The notes under the pieces are model-generated. The model had not been told where the DNA came from and made no database searches. It saw only the letters and a program-made list of their open reading frames with translations. 64,000 bases of DNA from the NCBI GenBank assembly GCA_021155195.1, contig JAJNPV010000049.1, positions 427,447 through 491,446 of the forward strand, read 5' to 3'. The position numbers were made by a program, and so were the translations under genes. How positions within the stretch are numbered: position 1 is the stretch's first letter; each line of letters starts with the position of its first letter. The stretch is from Ohtaekwangia sp. (lineage in GTDB: Bacteria > Bacteroidota > Bacteroidia > Cytophagales > Cyclobacteriaceae). Of the stretch, positions 45,961 to 54,984 are shown in pieces.

Positions 45961-47088
45961 CTAAGATAATTGATCCAACACTTCCTGCGTGTGTTCACCA
46001 AAATGAGGCGGAGGAAGTAAGGTTGTATTCGAAAACGAACCTGAATCTTTTGCTACATAGTTGCGAACCCCAGTAAGGGAATCCGCTTTTATCAGTAGTT
46101 CATTTGCAGCTTTCAATTCAAACACTTCTTTTACATTTTGAATAATACCTGCTGGAATTTTTTGCTGATGGATTTGAGTTAATAAGATTTCAGAATTCAT
46201 TTGCCCAATTGCTTTTGATAAGATCGCATTGAGTTGATTACGATTTTCAACTCGTTTGTGATTGGTCGCAAAATTTTTCTGAACATCCACCCAATCAAGT
46301 TCGGGAAGCAACTTAATTAAGTTTACAAACTGTCGATCATTTCCAATCGCTAACAGAATTCGCTTACCATCGTTAGTTAAAAATGATTCTCCATACGGTG
46401 CAATGTTTGGATGTGCTGAACCTTGTCGCGATGGAAGTTGATGACCTACCAACCAATTAGTTGCTTGATTGGTGAGCGAAGCAATAGCCGATTGCAACAA
46501 GGATACTTCTACAAAACTTCCTGCACCTGTTCTTTCTTTTTTTAGCAACGCGAGTAACAAGCCTTCTTTTAATTGATGACCCGCCAACACATCGATTAAC
46601 GCAACGGGCATTTTAGTGGGATTGCCAGTGGCTTCTCCATTCAAATCCATAAACCCACTCTCCGCTTGAATTACGGCATCATACCCCACCCGATCGGTAT
46701 CGGATCCATAGCCTGTGATTTGTCCATAGATTAATTTTTCGTTCGTGGTTCTTAGTTGATCGTAAGAAACTCCCAATTTTTCGGCATCACCGGGTTTATA
46801 GCTGGCTATAATGAGATCGCTCTTGCCTGCGATTTTTTGTACGATTGATTTTCCTTCTATTGAAGTTAGGTCAAGCGCTAAAGATTTCTTGCCCCAGTTA
46901 ACAGAACAAAAGTAGGCGGAGCGATCATCCGTTTGTTCCTTGCTTCCCCTCCAACTTCGGGTAACATCGCCACCCGAATTTAGATTTTCAATCTTGATCA
47001 CTTCGGCTCCTAATTCGGCAAAAAACTGCCCCACACTTGGGCCTGCCAACACCGATGCTAACTCAAGGACTTTAAGATTTTGGAACAT
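45961..47088 (-). CDS. CaiB/BaiF-type CoA transferase (family III)
   Basis: 375 residues. N-terminal FQNLKVLELASVLAGPSVGQ followed by LGAEVIKIENLNSGGDVTRS, and the catalytic-Asp segment DRVGYDAVIQAESGFMDLNG are typical of family III CoA transferases, racemases and formyl-CoA transferases. Substrate cannot be assigned; members act on carnitine, formate, or branched fatty acyl-CoA. Confidence 0.9.
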   Translation of the reverse strand: MFQNLKVLELASVLAGPSVGQFFAELGAEVIKIENLNSGGDVTRSWRGSKEQTDDRSAYFCSVNWGKKSLALDLTSIEGKSIVQKIAGKSDLIIASYKPGDAEKLGVSYDQLRTTNEKLIYGQITGYGSDTDRVGYDAVIQAESGFMDLNGEATGNPTKMPVALIDVLAGHQLKEGLLLALLKKERTGAGSFVEVSLLQSAIASLTNQATNWLVGHQLPSRQGSAHPNIAPYGESFLTNDGKRILLAIGNDRQFVNLIKLLPELDWVDVQKNFATNHKRVENRNQLNAILSKAIGQMNSEILLTQIHQQKIPAGIIQNVKEVFELKAANELLIKADSLTGVRNYVAKDSGSFSNTTLLPPPHFGEHTQEVLDQLS

Positions 47089-47212
47089 GTAATCGATTGC
47101 TGTGAAGTTAATTTATATGACTGGTCTTACTACACTTAAATAACACACATTGGGGCGCCTAATTTAGAATCATTTATCGCATTTTTGTGTTGTGCTTTCA
47201 CAACTTAAAACT

Positions 47213-48427
47213 ATGAGAATTTTTACATTTTTAGCGCTTGCCAGCATTTTGATTACTTGTTCACCAAAACCCACCGAACTAAAAACCGGAGTGTGGCGTG
47301 GCGTTGTTGAAATGCAAGGTCATCAGCTTCCCTTTAGATTAGAAATTCAAAAAACCGGAGATTCCTATACAGCCTCAGTTGTGAATGCGGGTGAAAAAAT
47401 TTCGCTGGATGAAATGTTTCTAACCGGTGACTCCGTAAGAATTGTGATGCATATTTTCGATTCGGAAATACGCGCTAAAATTGAGGGCGATAAACTCGTG
47501 GGTAGCTTTGTAAAGAATTATGATTTAACAGCCACTCTTCCATTTGTTGCTACCTATGGTGATACCTATCGGTTTGTAAAATCAGAAGAAACCGCAGCCG
47601 TAGATTTTTCAGGAACCTATCAGCTTACCTTTAATACAATAGGCAAACCATATCCTTCGGTGGGTATAATTAAACAAACCGGAAACTCTGTGGAAGGAAC
47701 ATTTCTTACTCCAACCGGTGACTATCGCTATCTGCAAGGTAATGTAGTAGGTAACGAATTACTGCTAAGCACATTTGATGGCAATCACTCCTTTGTTTTT
47801 ACCGCACACTTTGAAGGAGATTCGATTAAAGGTAATTTCTATTCCGGAAAAAAATCATTGGAAGATTGGAAAGGAGTTCGCAATGAACATGCAGTGATGC
47901 CCGATGCAGAATCATTAACGTATTTAAAAGAAGGATATAAAACCCTTGACTTCAGTTTTCCTGACCTTACCGGAAAAAATGTAAGTCTGAACGATGAGCG
48001 ATTCAAAAATAAAGTGGTAATCCTTCAGATTTTTGGAACGTGGTGCCCTAACTGCATGGACGAAACAAAATTTCTGGCACCCTGGTATGATGCCAACAAA
48101 GATCGCGGGGTTGAAATTTTAGGACTTGCTTACGAACGCAAACCCGATTTTGCTTACGCAAGCAATCGCGTAGCCATCATGAAGAAGAAACTAAATGTGA
48201 ATTATGATTTTGTAATTGCCGGAGTGAACGATAAAGAGAAGGCTGCAGAAACCTTGCCGGCCTTAAATCATGTGTTATCATTTCCCACCACCATTTTTAT
48301 TGGTAAGGATGGAAACGTTAAACATATTCATACAGGTTTTACAGGCCCCGGCACAGGCATTTATTACGATCAGTTTAAAGATCGGTTCAACCAGATTGTG
48401 AATGCCTGTCTGGCCGAAACGAAGTGA
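47213..48427 (+). CDS. TlpA-like thioredoxin-fold lipoprotein
   Basis: About 404 residues from the ATG at 47213. A lipoprotein signal (LASILITCSP) leads to a beta-rich N-terminal region with two repeats of about 100 residues, then a thioredoxin-like domain from about 250 with the redox motif GTWCPNCMDE and IFIGKDGNVKHIHTGF. A periplasmic thiol oxidoreductase anchored to the membrane. The downstream neighbour MnmA starts 42 bp later. Confidence 0.9.
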   Translation: MRIFTFLALASILITCSPKPTELKTGVWRGVVEMQGHQLPFRLEIQKTGDSYTASVVNAGEKISLDEMFLTGDSVRIVMHIFDSEIRAKIEGDKLVGSFVKNYDLTATLPFVATYGDTYRFVKSEETAAVDFSGTYQLTFNTIGKPYPSVGIIKQTGNSVEGTFLTPTGDYRYLQGNVVGNELLLSTFDGNHSFVFTAHFEGDSIKGNFYSGKKSLEDWKGVRNEHAVMPDAESLTYLKEGYKTLDFSFPDLTGKNVSLNDERFKNKVVILQIFGTWCPNCMDETKFLAPWYDANKDRGVEILGLAYERKPDFAYASNRVAIMKKKLNVNYDFVIAGVNDKEKAAETLPALNHVLSFPTTIFIGKDGNVKHIHTGFTGPGTGIYYDQFKDRFNQIVNACLAETK

Positions 48428-48468
48428 AGGCAGGAACTTTTAAATGAAGATTTAGCGTTAAAAGACTG

Positions 48469-49644
48469 ATGAAAAAACGCGTTGTTGTTGGTTTATCGGG
48501 TGGAGTAGACTCCAGTGTAACGGCCTGGTTGCTGAAAGAGCAAGGGTACGAAGTGATTGGTATGTTTATGAAAAACTGGCATGACGACACCGTAACCATC
48601 AGCAACGAATGTCCCTGGTTGGATGACAGCAACGATGCTATGATTGTAGCGCAGCACCTGGGTATTCCGTTTCAAACCATTGATCTTAGTAAAGAATATA
48701 AAACCCGCATTGTTGATTACATGTTTGCCGAATATCAAGCCGGGCGAACTCCCAACCCAGATGTACTTTGCAATCGTGAAATTAAGTTTGATGTTTTCTT
48801 AGAAGCAGCAACAAAACTCGGTGCCGATTACGTTGCAACTGGTCACTATTGCCGAAAAGGTGAACTTAAAAAAGATGGTAAAACAATTTATCAATTGCTT
48901 GCCGGAAAAGATCCCAACAAAGATCAAAGTTATTTTCTGTGTCAACTTACGCAGAAGCAATTAGCAAAGGCATTATTTCCCATTGGTGAACTACTAAAAC
49001 CTGAAGTGCGAGCCATTGCAAAAGAAGCCGGGCTTGCTACGGCAGAAAAGAAAGACTCGCAAGGGTTGTGCTTTGTTGGCAAAGTTCATTTGCCAGAATT
49101 TCTTCAGCAACGTCTTGAGCCTAAAAAAGGAAAAGTGATTGAAGTCCCTTTTGATTCTACTGCCTTTATAAATGGATTTGATGCAGAAGACCTGGTTGCT
49201 GTAACAAAACCCTATTCCCTTAACCCTCAATTAGGTGAAGTGGTAGGTGAACACAATGGTGCACATTATTATACCATTGGCCAGCGGAGAGGACTTAATA
49301 TTGGTGGCTATGAAAAACCACTTTTTGTAATTGGTACGGATACCGATCTGAATGTGATCTATACCGGAAGTGGGGATGATCATCCGGGGTTATACCGCAA
49401 AGGATTATTTATTCCTGTTGCTGATGAACATTGGATTCGCGAGGATTTAAAATTAAAAGTAGGCGAATCAAAAACGATACAGGCGCGCATTCGCTATCGA
49501 CAGCCTTTGGAGAATTGTGTGCTTCACAAAAAAGAAGATGGACTATATATCATTTTCGATCGACCCCAGCGCGGAGTAACGCCCGGCCAGTTTGCAGCCT
49601 GGTATGAGCATGAAGAACTGATTGGTTCGGGTGTGATTAGCTAG
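48469..49644 (+). CDS. mnmA: tRNA 2-thiouridine(34) synthase
   Basis: 391 residues. ATP-PPase loop VGLSGGVDSSVTAWLL at the N-terminus, catalytic Cys in NPDVLCNREIKF near residue 103 and second Cys in DSQGLCFVGKVH near 201, with the late GAHYYTIGQRRGLNIGGYE segment. It installs sulfur at U34 of Lys, Glu and Gln tRNAs. Length is typical. No sulfur relay genes are adjacent. Confidence 0.96.
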   Translation: MKKRVVVGLSGGVDSSVTAWLLKEQGYEVIGMFMKNWHDDTVTISNECPWLDDSNDAMIVAQHLGIPFQTIDLSKEYKTRIVDYMFAEYQAGRTPNPDVLCNREIKFDVFLEAATKLGADYVATGHYCRKGELKKDGKTIYQLLAGKDPNKDQSYFLCQLTQKQLAKALFPIGELLKPEVRAIAKEAGLATAEKKDSQGLCFVGKVHLPEFLQQRLEPKKGKVIEVPFDSTAFINGFDAEDLVAVTKPYSLNPQLGEVVGEHNGAHYYTIGQRRGLNIGGYEKPLFVIGTDTDLNVIYTGSGDDHPGLYRKGLFIPVADEHWIREDLKLKVGESKTIQARIRYRQPLENCVLHKKEDGLYIIFDRPQRGVTPGQFAAWYEHEELIGSGVIS

Positions 49645-49649
49645 GTCAT

Positions 49650-50633
49650 TTAATAGTCTGAAGGAATACTATCCGTCCATTGTTTAAAAGCTCTTCGAAA
49701 AGAACTTGCATCCGAGTAGCCCAACATCTGCGCAATCTCTTCCTTTTTATGTTTTGATTTTTTAATCAATTGAAGTGCCAATTCCTTTCGCACCGCACCG
49801 GATAGTTTTCTATATGTTGTTCCTTCCTCTAACAACTTTCGTTGAAAGGTACGAGGTGTCATGTTGAGGCGCGAGGCAATTATTTCCACCGATGGAATCT
49901 GAACTTTAAACTCAGTGAGCAAAAGATTAGTAACAACACCACTAAAGTTTTTCTTATCCATCAGCGCATTCACACGTTCTTGTATCAGCTCATCAAATAA
50001 CGAGAACAAGGACACATCATATCCAATTACAGGTTGGTTCATATCAACACCACGAACTACCAGTTGATTTGAATCGGCTCCAAACTGAATGGTTGATTGA
50101 AAAACCCGATCGTACTCGCGCTGATCTTTTGGTTTTGAAAATTCGAACTGTACCAGAACCGGGTAAATCTTTCGACCCGTTAGTAATTCAAATACATGAA
50201 GTGTTCCGGCCATCGCTTGCTCCACAGCTTGTCGTGCAGAATCTTCTGAAACAGTCATCCAAACTACTGCGGGTTGAAATTTCAGCACAACATTTTCACC
50301 CTGTTTTTCCCACGAATAAGCAAACATATCAGTTGCCAGTCTTCCATATTCACATAATCGCTCGAAAGCAACTTTCAAATTTGGGCTACTTTGCATCAGG
50401 TGGCCGATCAATCCCATAATCGCGGGCGTTGTTGACTCCCCTAAATGAAGGCCTAACAATGTATCACCGGTAGCCTGTACCGCTTCCTCCCACACCTGAT
50501 ACGCTTTTTCAAAATCGAGTTTCTTGTCAGAGTCATTCAAATCGACAGTTGAGATATCCAGTTTAGTACAAAGCGTTGCCAGGTTGGCTCCGTGTTTGGA
50601 AGCTCCAAACAGAATGTCGCGAATGATAGGCAT
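49650..50633 (-). CDS. AraC-family regulator with Arabinose_bd-type N-terminal domain
   Basis: About 327 residues. N-terminal ligand domain of the OruR/arabinose-binding-like class (QVWEEAVQATGDTLLGLHLG near residues 47-66) and C-terminal helix-turn-helix with IASRLNMTPRTFQRKLLEEG and IAQMLGYSDASSFRRAFKQW. Start ATG at 50633; four residues more are possible. It is divergent from the DUF4345 gene, which it may regulate. Confidence 0.88.
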   Translation of the reverse strand: MPIIRDILFGASKHGANLATLCTKLDISTVDLNDSDKKLDFEKAYQVWEEAVQATGDTLLGLHLGESTTPAIMGLIGHLMQSSPNLKVAFERLCEYGRLATDMFAYSWEKQGENVVLKFQPAVVWMTVSEDSARQAVEQAMAGTLHVFELLTGRKIYPVLVQFEFSKPKDQREYDRVFQSTIQFGADSNQLVVRGVDMNQPVIGYDVSLFSLFDELIQERVNALMDKKNFSGVVTNLLLTEFKVQIPSVEIIASRLNMTPRTFQRKLLEEGTTYRKLSGAVRKELALQLIKKSKHKKEEIAQMLGYSDASSFRRAFKQWTDSIPSDY

Positions 50634-50730
50634 GTGGGCGTACATCTGGCGTAAACTGTCTTGTTTTTGTCACAATTTACTACTTCGCATGCAATGCGAC
50701 CACTCTACATTTACTTCCAAAAAACACATT

Positions 50731-51144
50731 ATGACAACAAAACGAACTTCTCAACTCTTTCTGGCCCTAATGGCACTTGCCTTTTGCAAAGTAGGTCTCG
50801 AAGCCTTGTTCACACCCCAAGCCGTGTTAGCCAATGTTGAAATTACCCTTGACAACTCTAGTGCTCTTAGTTCAATGCGCGCTGTGTATGGCGGGCTCCA
50901 TCTGGCGTTTGGAATCTTTTGCCTTTGGGGATTATTTAAAAATGTAAGTGCTCCCTTAGTTCTTATTGCTTTATATACAACTGGGTTTGTGCTGGGTCGG
51001 GTAACAAGTATTGTGATAGATGGAATGCCGAATGAATTTGTCATCACCTGGCTCTTTACAGAATTATTCTCATTAATCGTTTCACTTACACTTCTCTATT
51101 TCGCTAAAAGAAATGTGAAGCAAGAGATTCTTATAACTCCTTAA
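50731..51144 (+). CDS. DUF4345 family membrane protein
   Basis: 137 residues from the ATG at 50731, beginning MTTKRTSQLFLALMALAF. Four hydrophobic segments; the motif RAVYGGLHLAFGIFCLWGLF and the RVTSIVIDGMPNEFVITWLF segment are the DUF4345 hallmarks. Function unknown. The longer open frame upstream overlaps the AraC gene on the other strand and is rejected. Confidence 0.85.
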   Translation: MTTKRTSQLFLALMALAFCKVGLEALFTPQAVLANVEITLDNSSALSSMRAVYGGLHLAFGIFCLWGLFKNVSAPLVLIALYTTGFVLGRVTSIVIDGMPNEFVITWLFTELFSLIVSLTLLYFAKRNVKQEILITP

Positions 51145-51694
51145 AACCAGAAATTCCACCTGACACAATAAATTTCATCGCGGCTGGGCCTGTGATATCA
51201 AGTGGTTTTACATTTTCCTTGGGAACCAGAAAATGATTTCCTGAAAAAGCATACGAATGTGGAAAATAGACAGCCACCATATCGCGCAAGCCTAGTTCTG
51301 TTAAATCCTCTTGTGTAACAAAACCGATTTGATGAAGACTGTTCTCTTTATTGATGGTTACTAATACAGGTTTGCTGAATTTTCGCTTATCGCCCACGAA
51401 TGCACCAATCAAATCTTTAACCGATGAGTAGATCAATTTAATGAACGGAATTTTGTTAATTAAATGATCAAGCCAATCTGTAACGGTGTTAAGCGCAAAG
51501 GTGGAAGTGATATATCCAAAAATTAAAATCACCCCGAAGATGATTACAAAACCTAATCCCGGATAAGGAAGTTGAAGCAGGCCATCAAGCCATGAAAATG
51601 AAAGGAAAATAAAATACCCTGTGGCAACCAGCGGCACAATAAACAACATGCCACTAAAAAAGTATCGGGCAATTTTTCTAAACGTGTTTCTCAT
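51131..51694 (-). CDS. DUF502 family membrane protein
   Basis: 187 residues with two N-terminal transmembrane segments (RKIARYFFSGMLFIVPLVAT, GLGFVIIFGVILIFGYITST) and a soluble C-terminus including FPHSYAFSGNHFLVPKENVK. Matches DUF502, of unknown function. The nqr terminator lies just upstream, so it is probably a separate unit. The 3' end overlaps the DUF4345 gene by 14 bp in convergent orientation. Confidence 0.88.
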   Translation of the reverse strand: MRNTFRKIARYFFSGMLFIVPLVATGYFIFLSFSWLDGLLQLPYPGLGFVIIFGVILIFGYITSTFALNTVTDWLDHLINKIPFIKLIYSSVKDLIGAFVGDKRKFSKPVLVTINKENSLHQIGFVTQEDLTELGLRDMVAVYFPHSYAFSGNHFLVPKENVKPLDITGPAAMKFIVSGGISGFKEL

Positions 51695-51709
51695 TTACAC
51701 AAAATTAAA

Positions 51710-51738
51710 AAAGGCTTCCGTTTTACTCGGAAGCCTTT
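51710..51738 (-). terminator. Rho-independent terminator of the nqr operon
   Basis: Perfect 11-bp stem AAAGGCTTCCG / CGGAAGCCTTT followed by a T run on the minus strand, 22 bp after the nqrE stop. Confidence 0.9.
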
Positions 51739-51759
51739 CGTTATGTCTTCATCAATTTC

Positions 51760-52374
51760 TTAGATAGAGAATCCCAAAAAGCTCAGGAAGCCGAGCGACA
51801 TGAGTCCTACAAGGATAAACGTTATCCCCAATCCTTTTAACGGGCCGGGTACGTTTGAATATTTCATCTTCTCGCGAACTCCCGCCAAGGCAACAATTGC
51901 CAACATCCAACCAATGCCTGAACCCAATCCGTATACGGAAGCTTCTGCTAAATTATAAGGACGACCTACCATGAATAATGATCCACCAAGAATTGCGCAG
52001 TTCACCGCGATCAATGGAAGGAAGATTCCTAACGAACCATATAAAGCAGGCGAAAATTTTTCTACCACCATTTCAGTAAGCTGCACCATAGCCGCGATTA
52101 CCGCAATAAAGATGATAAACTGGAGAAAAGTAAGATCAACCGTTGCAAACTCAGGATCAATCCACGCCAGTGCACCTTGTGTTAAAATATAATTTTGAAT
52201 GAGCCAGTTGATTGGAATAGTAACACCCAATACGAATATTACCGCCATGCCCAATCCAAAGGCAGTGGATACTTTCTTTGACACTGCTAAGTATGAACAC
52301 ATGCCTAAGAAGTAGGCAAAGATCATATTGTCTACAAAGATTGAACGAACACCTATGCTTACTAAGTTTTCCAT
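51760..52374 (-). CDS. nqrE: Na+-translocating NADH:quinone reductase subunit E
   Basis: 204 residues, six membrane helices, with the symmetric Cys-containing half-sites (NMIFAYFLGMCSYLAVSKK and IAVNCAILGGSLFMV) that bind an iron-sulfur centre between NqrD and NqrE. It ends the contiguous nqrA-E genes and is followed by a terminator. Ten bases separate it from nqrD. Confidence 0.96.
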   Translation of the reverse strand: MENLVSIGVRSIFVDNMIFAYFLGMCSYLAVSKKVSTAFGLGMAVIFVLGVTIPINWLIQNYILTQGALAWIDPEFATVDLTFLQFIIFIAVIAAMVQLTEMVVEKFSPALYGSLGIFLPLIAVNCAILGGSLFMVGRPYNLAEASVYGLGSGIGWMLAIVALAGVREKMKYSNVPGPLKGLGITFILVGLMSLGFLSFLGFSI

Positions 52375-52384
52375 ATCCTTCTAC

Positions 52385-53053
52385 TTAATGAGATTCTCTA
52401 TAACCATTGAGTGAACGCTGCACCCAAATAACAATACCCACAATAAAACAAGCTCCTGCAGGAAGTAGCATCAATCCATTTCCCTGATAGTGAAGTCCCA
52501 TAGCTTCAAAAATTTTGAAACCAAAAATTGAACCTCCACCTAATATTTCGCGAAAGAAACCAACGATCAATAGAATAAGGCCGTAACCCAATCCATTACC
52601 TAATCCGTCCAGCAAGGAAGGACCTGGCTTGTTACCCATTGCAAAAGCCTCGAGGCGACCCATTACAATACAGTTGGTGATGATCAGCCCCACATATACC
52701 GATAGTTGTTTCCACAAATCATACGAATATGCCTTTAACAATTGATCGACCATAATAACCCAAAGCGAAACAATAGCCAATTGAACAATGATGCGGATGC
52801 GGCTTGGAATGGTATTGCGCAACAACGAAATGATTACGTTTGAACTTGCTGTTACAATGGTTAATGCAATCGTCATTACAACCGCTGCTTCCATTTGCGT
52901 AGTTACCGCTAATGCAGAACACACGCCCAACACCTGAACGGTAATCGGGTTATCGATGTCCAGCGGATTGGTGATAAGTTTTTTGTTCTTTTTTGAAAAC
53001 AAAGGTTCAGATGTCTTCTCAACCACCTCAACTTCAGCTACTGCAGTGCTCAT
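52385..53053 (-). CDS. nqrD: Na+-translocating NADH:quinone reductase subunit D
   Basis: 222 residues, six membrane helices. ITVQVLGVCSALAVTTQMEA and GLIITNCIVMGRLEAFAMGN carry the conserved Cys that face NqrE. An N-terminal extension of about 25 polar residues is slightly longer than usual. It overlaps nqrC by 4 bp. Confidence 0.95.
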   Translation of the reverse strand: MSTAVAEVEVVEKTSEPLFSKKNKKLITNPLDIDNPITVQVLGVCSALAVTTQMEAAVVMTIALTIVTASSNVIISLLRNTIPSRIRIIVQLAIVSLWVIMVDQLLKAYSYDLWKQLSVYVGLIITNCIVMGRLEAFAMGNKPGPSLLDGLGNGLGYGLILLIVGFFREILGGGSIFGFKIFEAMGLHYQGNGLMLLPAGACFIVGIVIWVQRSLNGYRESH

Positions 53054-53811
53054 AAATTCGTGTTAAGTGATACGTTTTGCTGATTCTTCTTCAAATAACT
53101 TTTATAGCAAGTGAGGTAATCCATAAACATGTTGTTTACCCCTTTGCCAGTAAGCGTAGCCCCTGACATTCCATCCACTTTGTGTGGATCACCTGAATAA
53201 TCATTGCCTTCGCCTTTTTGCATGACTACCGACTTTAATACATCGCCATCAAAAATAGATTTTCCTTTGTAGCGATCTTGAATTTCTTCGGTTGCAATTC
53301 TTGCCCCCAAACCTGGAGTTTCGCCAAGATGTTGCAAGCTAACCCCTTGAATAGTATTCAAATCAGATTTCAATGCCATAAAACCTGAAATGTCTTTCCA
53401 CAAACCAAATCCATAAGTTGGCAATACTACATTATCAATTTTTGATGGATCTGCTTCATTTCTGAATTCATATACTGGCAACAATCGCTCTTCGGGAAGC
53501 TTCTTGTATTCCTTTACAACATCTACATCTACCGCCTTCACCCCTTCTTTTACATTACCCTGAAAGTCTATTACACTTTCTTTCACTTTGGCAGAATAAA
53601 TTGCATTAATATCATCCCCCTTCTTTACTTCCATAACGGTTGCTAAAATGTTATGCTTCCGTTCCAATTCAACATTGGCGTCTTGTAAAGGTTTTAAACT
53701 TTGTGAAGCAAAAGCGAGAATACCCCCACACACAATGGTGAGCACCGCTGCATAAAATACTATGTACCCGTTAGACTGTCGCACGTTGTAATCTTCGTTT
53801 TTTGTTTGCAC
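53050..53811 (-). CDS. nqrC: Na+-translocating NADH:quinone reductase subunit C
   Basis: 253 residues with one N-terminal membrane helix (YIVFYAAVLTIVCGGILAFA) and an FMN-binding domain. The covalent FMN site is SGATLTGKGV, near residue 227; an LGARIATEE region precedes it. The given start overlaps nqrB by 41 bp; a GTG at 53784 would shorten this only slightly. Confidence 0.93.
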   Translation of the reverse strand: MQTKNEDYNVRQSNGYIVFYAAVLTIVCGGILAFASQSLKPLQDANVELERKHNILATVMEVKKGDDINAIYSAKVKESVIDFQGNVKEGVKAVDVDVVKEYKKLPEERLLPVYEFRNEADPSKIDNVVLPTYGFGLWKDISGFMALKSDLNTIQGVSLQHLGETPGLGARIATEEIQDRYKGKSIFDGDVLKSVVMQKGEGNDYSGDPHKVDGMSGATLTGKGVNNMFMDYLTCYKSYLKKNQQNVSLNTNL

Positions 53812-54973
53812 TTACTACAAAATAATCAATCAGCGGAGCGAAGATGTTCATCAACAAAATCGCCAGCATGATTCCCTCCGGATAAGCCGGATTAAACACC
53901 CGTATTAATACGGTAAGCATTCCTATTAATAACCCATAAAACCACTTTCCGGTTTCAGTATGGGAAGCGGTAACAGGATCGGTAGCCATAAACACGGCAC
54001 CAAACGCCAACCCACCAATCACCAAATGATAGTGTGCCGGCATTTCCATGTACGCATTGCCACCTAACACATTAAGCAACAACCCCATCGCATAAGCACC
54101 ACCAAACACACTTACAATTATCTTCCAGCTTCCCACTCCGGTAGCAATCAAGATGAATGCACCGATCAAACACATAAGCGTAGATGTTTCACCAATGGAA
54201 CCTGGCCGGAGTCCCATAAATAAATTTGAGAAAGTAAACACTCCTTCGTTCCAACCTGCACCAAATGAATTCATAGAATCTACCATATTAGCACCTGTTG
54301 TGGCTGCATCTGCCCCCAAGGATAGTGGAGTTGCCCCCGAATATCCTGCAACAGCTTTTTCATCACCCAAATAAGTCCACACACTTCCCGACATATCGGT
54401 TGGATATGCGAAATATAAAAACGCACGCGCAGTTAGAGCTATGTTTACCACATTCATACCCGTTCCGCCAAAAGCTTCTTTTCCTATAATAACAGCAAAG
54501 GCAGTGGCCACCCCAACTTGCCACAAAGGAATACCCGGAGGCATCACTAAAGGAATAAGCATACCTGTTACCAGAAACCCTTCATTGATAGGATGCTTAC
54601 GCAGAATGGCAAACACAAATTCAATTCCTAGTCCAACTCCATAGGAAACCACAATGATTGGGATCACTTGCAATGAGCCAATCAAAATTTTATCACCTAA
54701 TGCTGCATCGGGCTGACCAATTGCTAAAAAATGCTGATGGCCTACATTCCAAATTCCAAAAAGTAAGCAAGGAATCATGGCAACAATTACCGTCATCATT
54801 AATCTTTTCAGATCAATTGCATCGCGGATCTGAGAGCCCTTTTCTCCATTAGTAGTGTTAGGAGCAAACAAAAAAGTTTCTAATGCCTCGTAGGCGTAAA
54901 AATACTTTTCCAGTTTTCCACCTTTCTCAAAGCTGTGCTTTACATTATCAAGCTGGTTTCTCAAAAACTTCAT
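53771..54973 (-). CDS. nqrB: Na+-translocating NADH:quinone reductase subunit B
   Basis: 400 residues, about ten membrane helices. KEAFGGTGMNVVNIALTARA and GLRPGSIGETSTLMCLIGAF are hallmark segments; the latter carries the FMN-attachment threonine in characterised homologues. It contains the main Na+ pathway of the pump. It begins 11 bp after nqrA. Confidence 0.95.
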   Translation of the reverse strand: MKFLRNQLDNVKHSFEKGGKLEKYFYAYEALETFLFAPNTTNGEKGSQIRDAIDLKRLMMTVIVAMIPCLLFGIWNVGHQHFLAIGQPDAALGDKILIGSLQVIPIIVVSYGVGLGIEFVFAILRKHPINEGFLVTGMLIPLVMPPGIPLWQVGVATAFAVIIGKEAFGGTGMNVVNIALTARAFLYFAYPTDMSGSVWTYLGDEKAVAGYSGATPLSLGADAATTGANMVDSMNSFGAGWNEGVFTFSNLFMGLRPGSIGETSTLMCLIGAFILIATGVGSWKIIVSVFGGAYAMGLLLNVLGGNAYMEMPAHYHLVIGGLAFGAVFMATDPVTASHTETGKWFYGLLIGMLTVLIRVFNPAYPEGIMLAILLMNIFAPLIDYFVVSANKKRRLQRATV

Positions 54974-54984
54974 CTCAAACCTTA

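Noticed and set aside
50524..50730. N-terminal extension of the DUF4345 protein
   Set aside because: It lies opposite the AraC coding sequence and is not membrane-like; DUF4345 homology starts at 50731.
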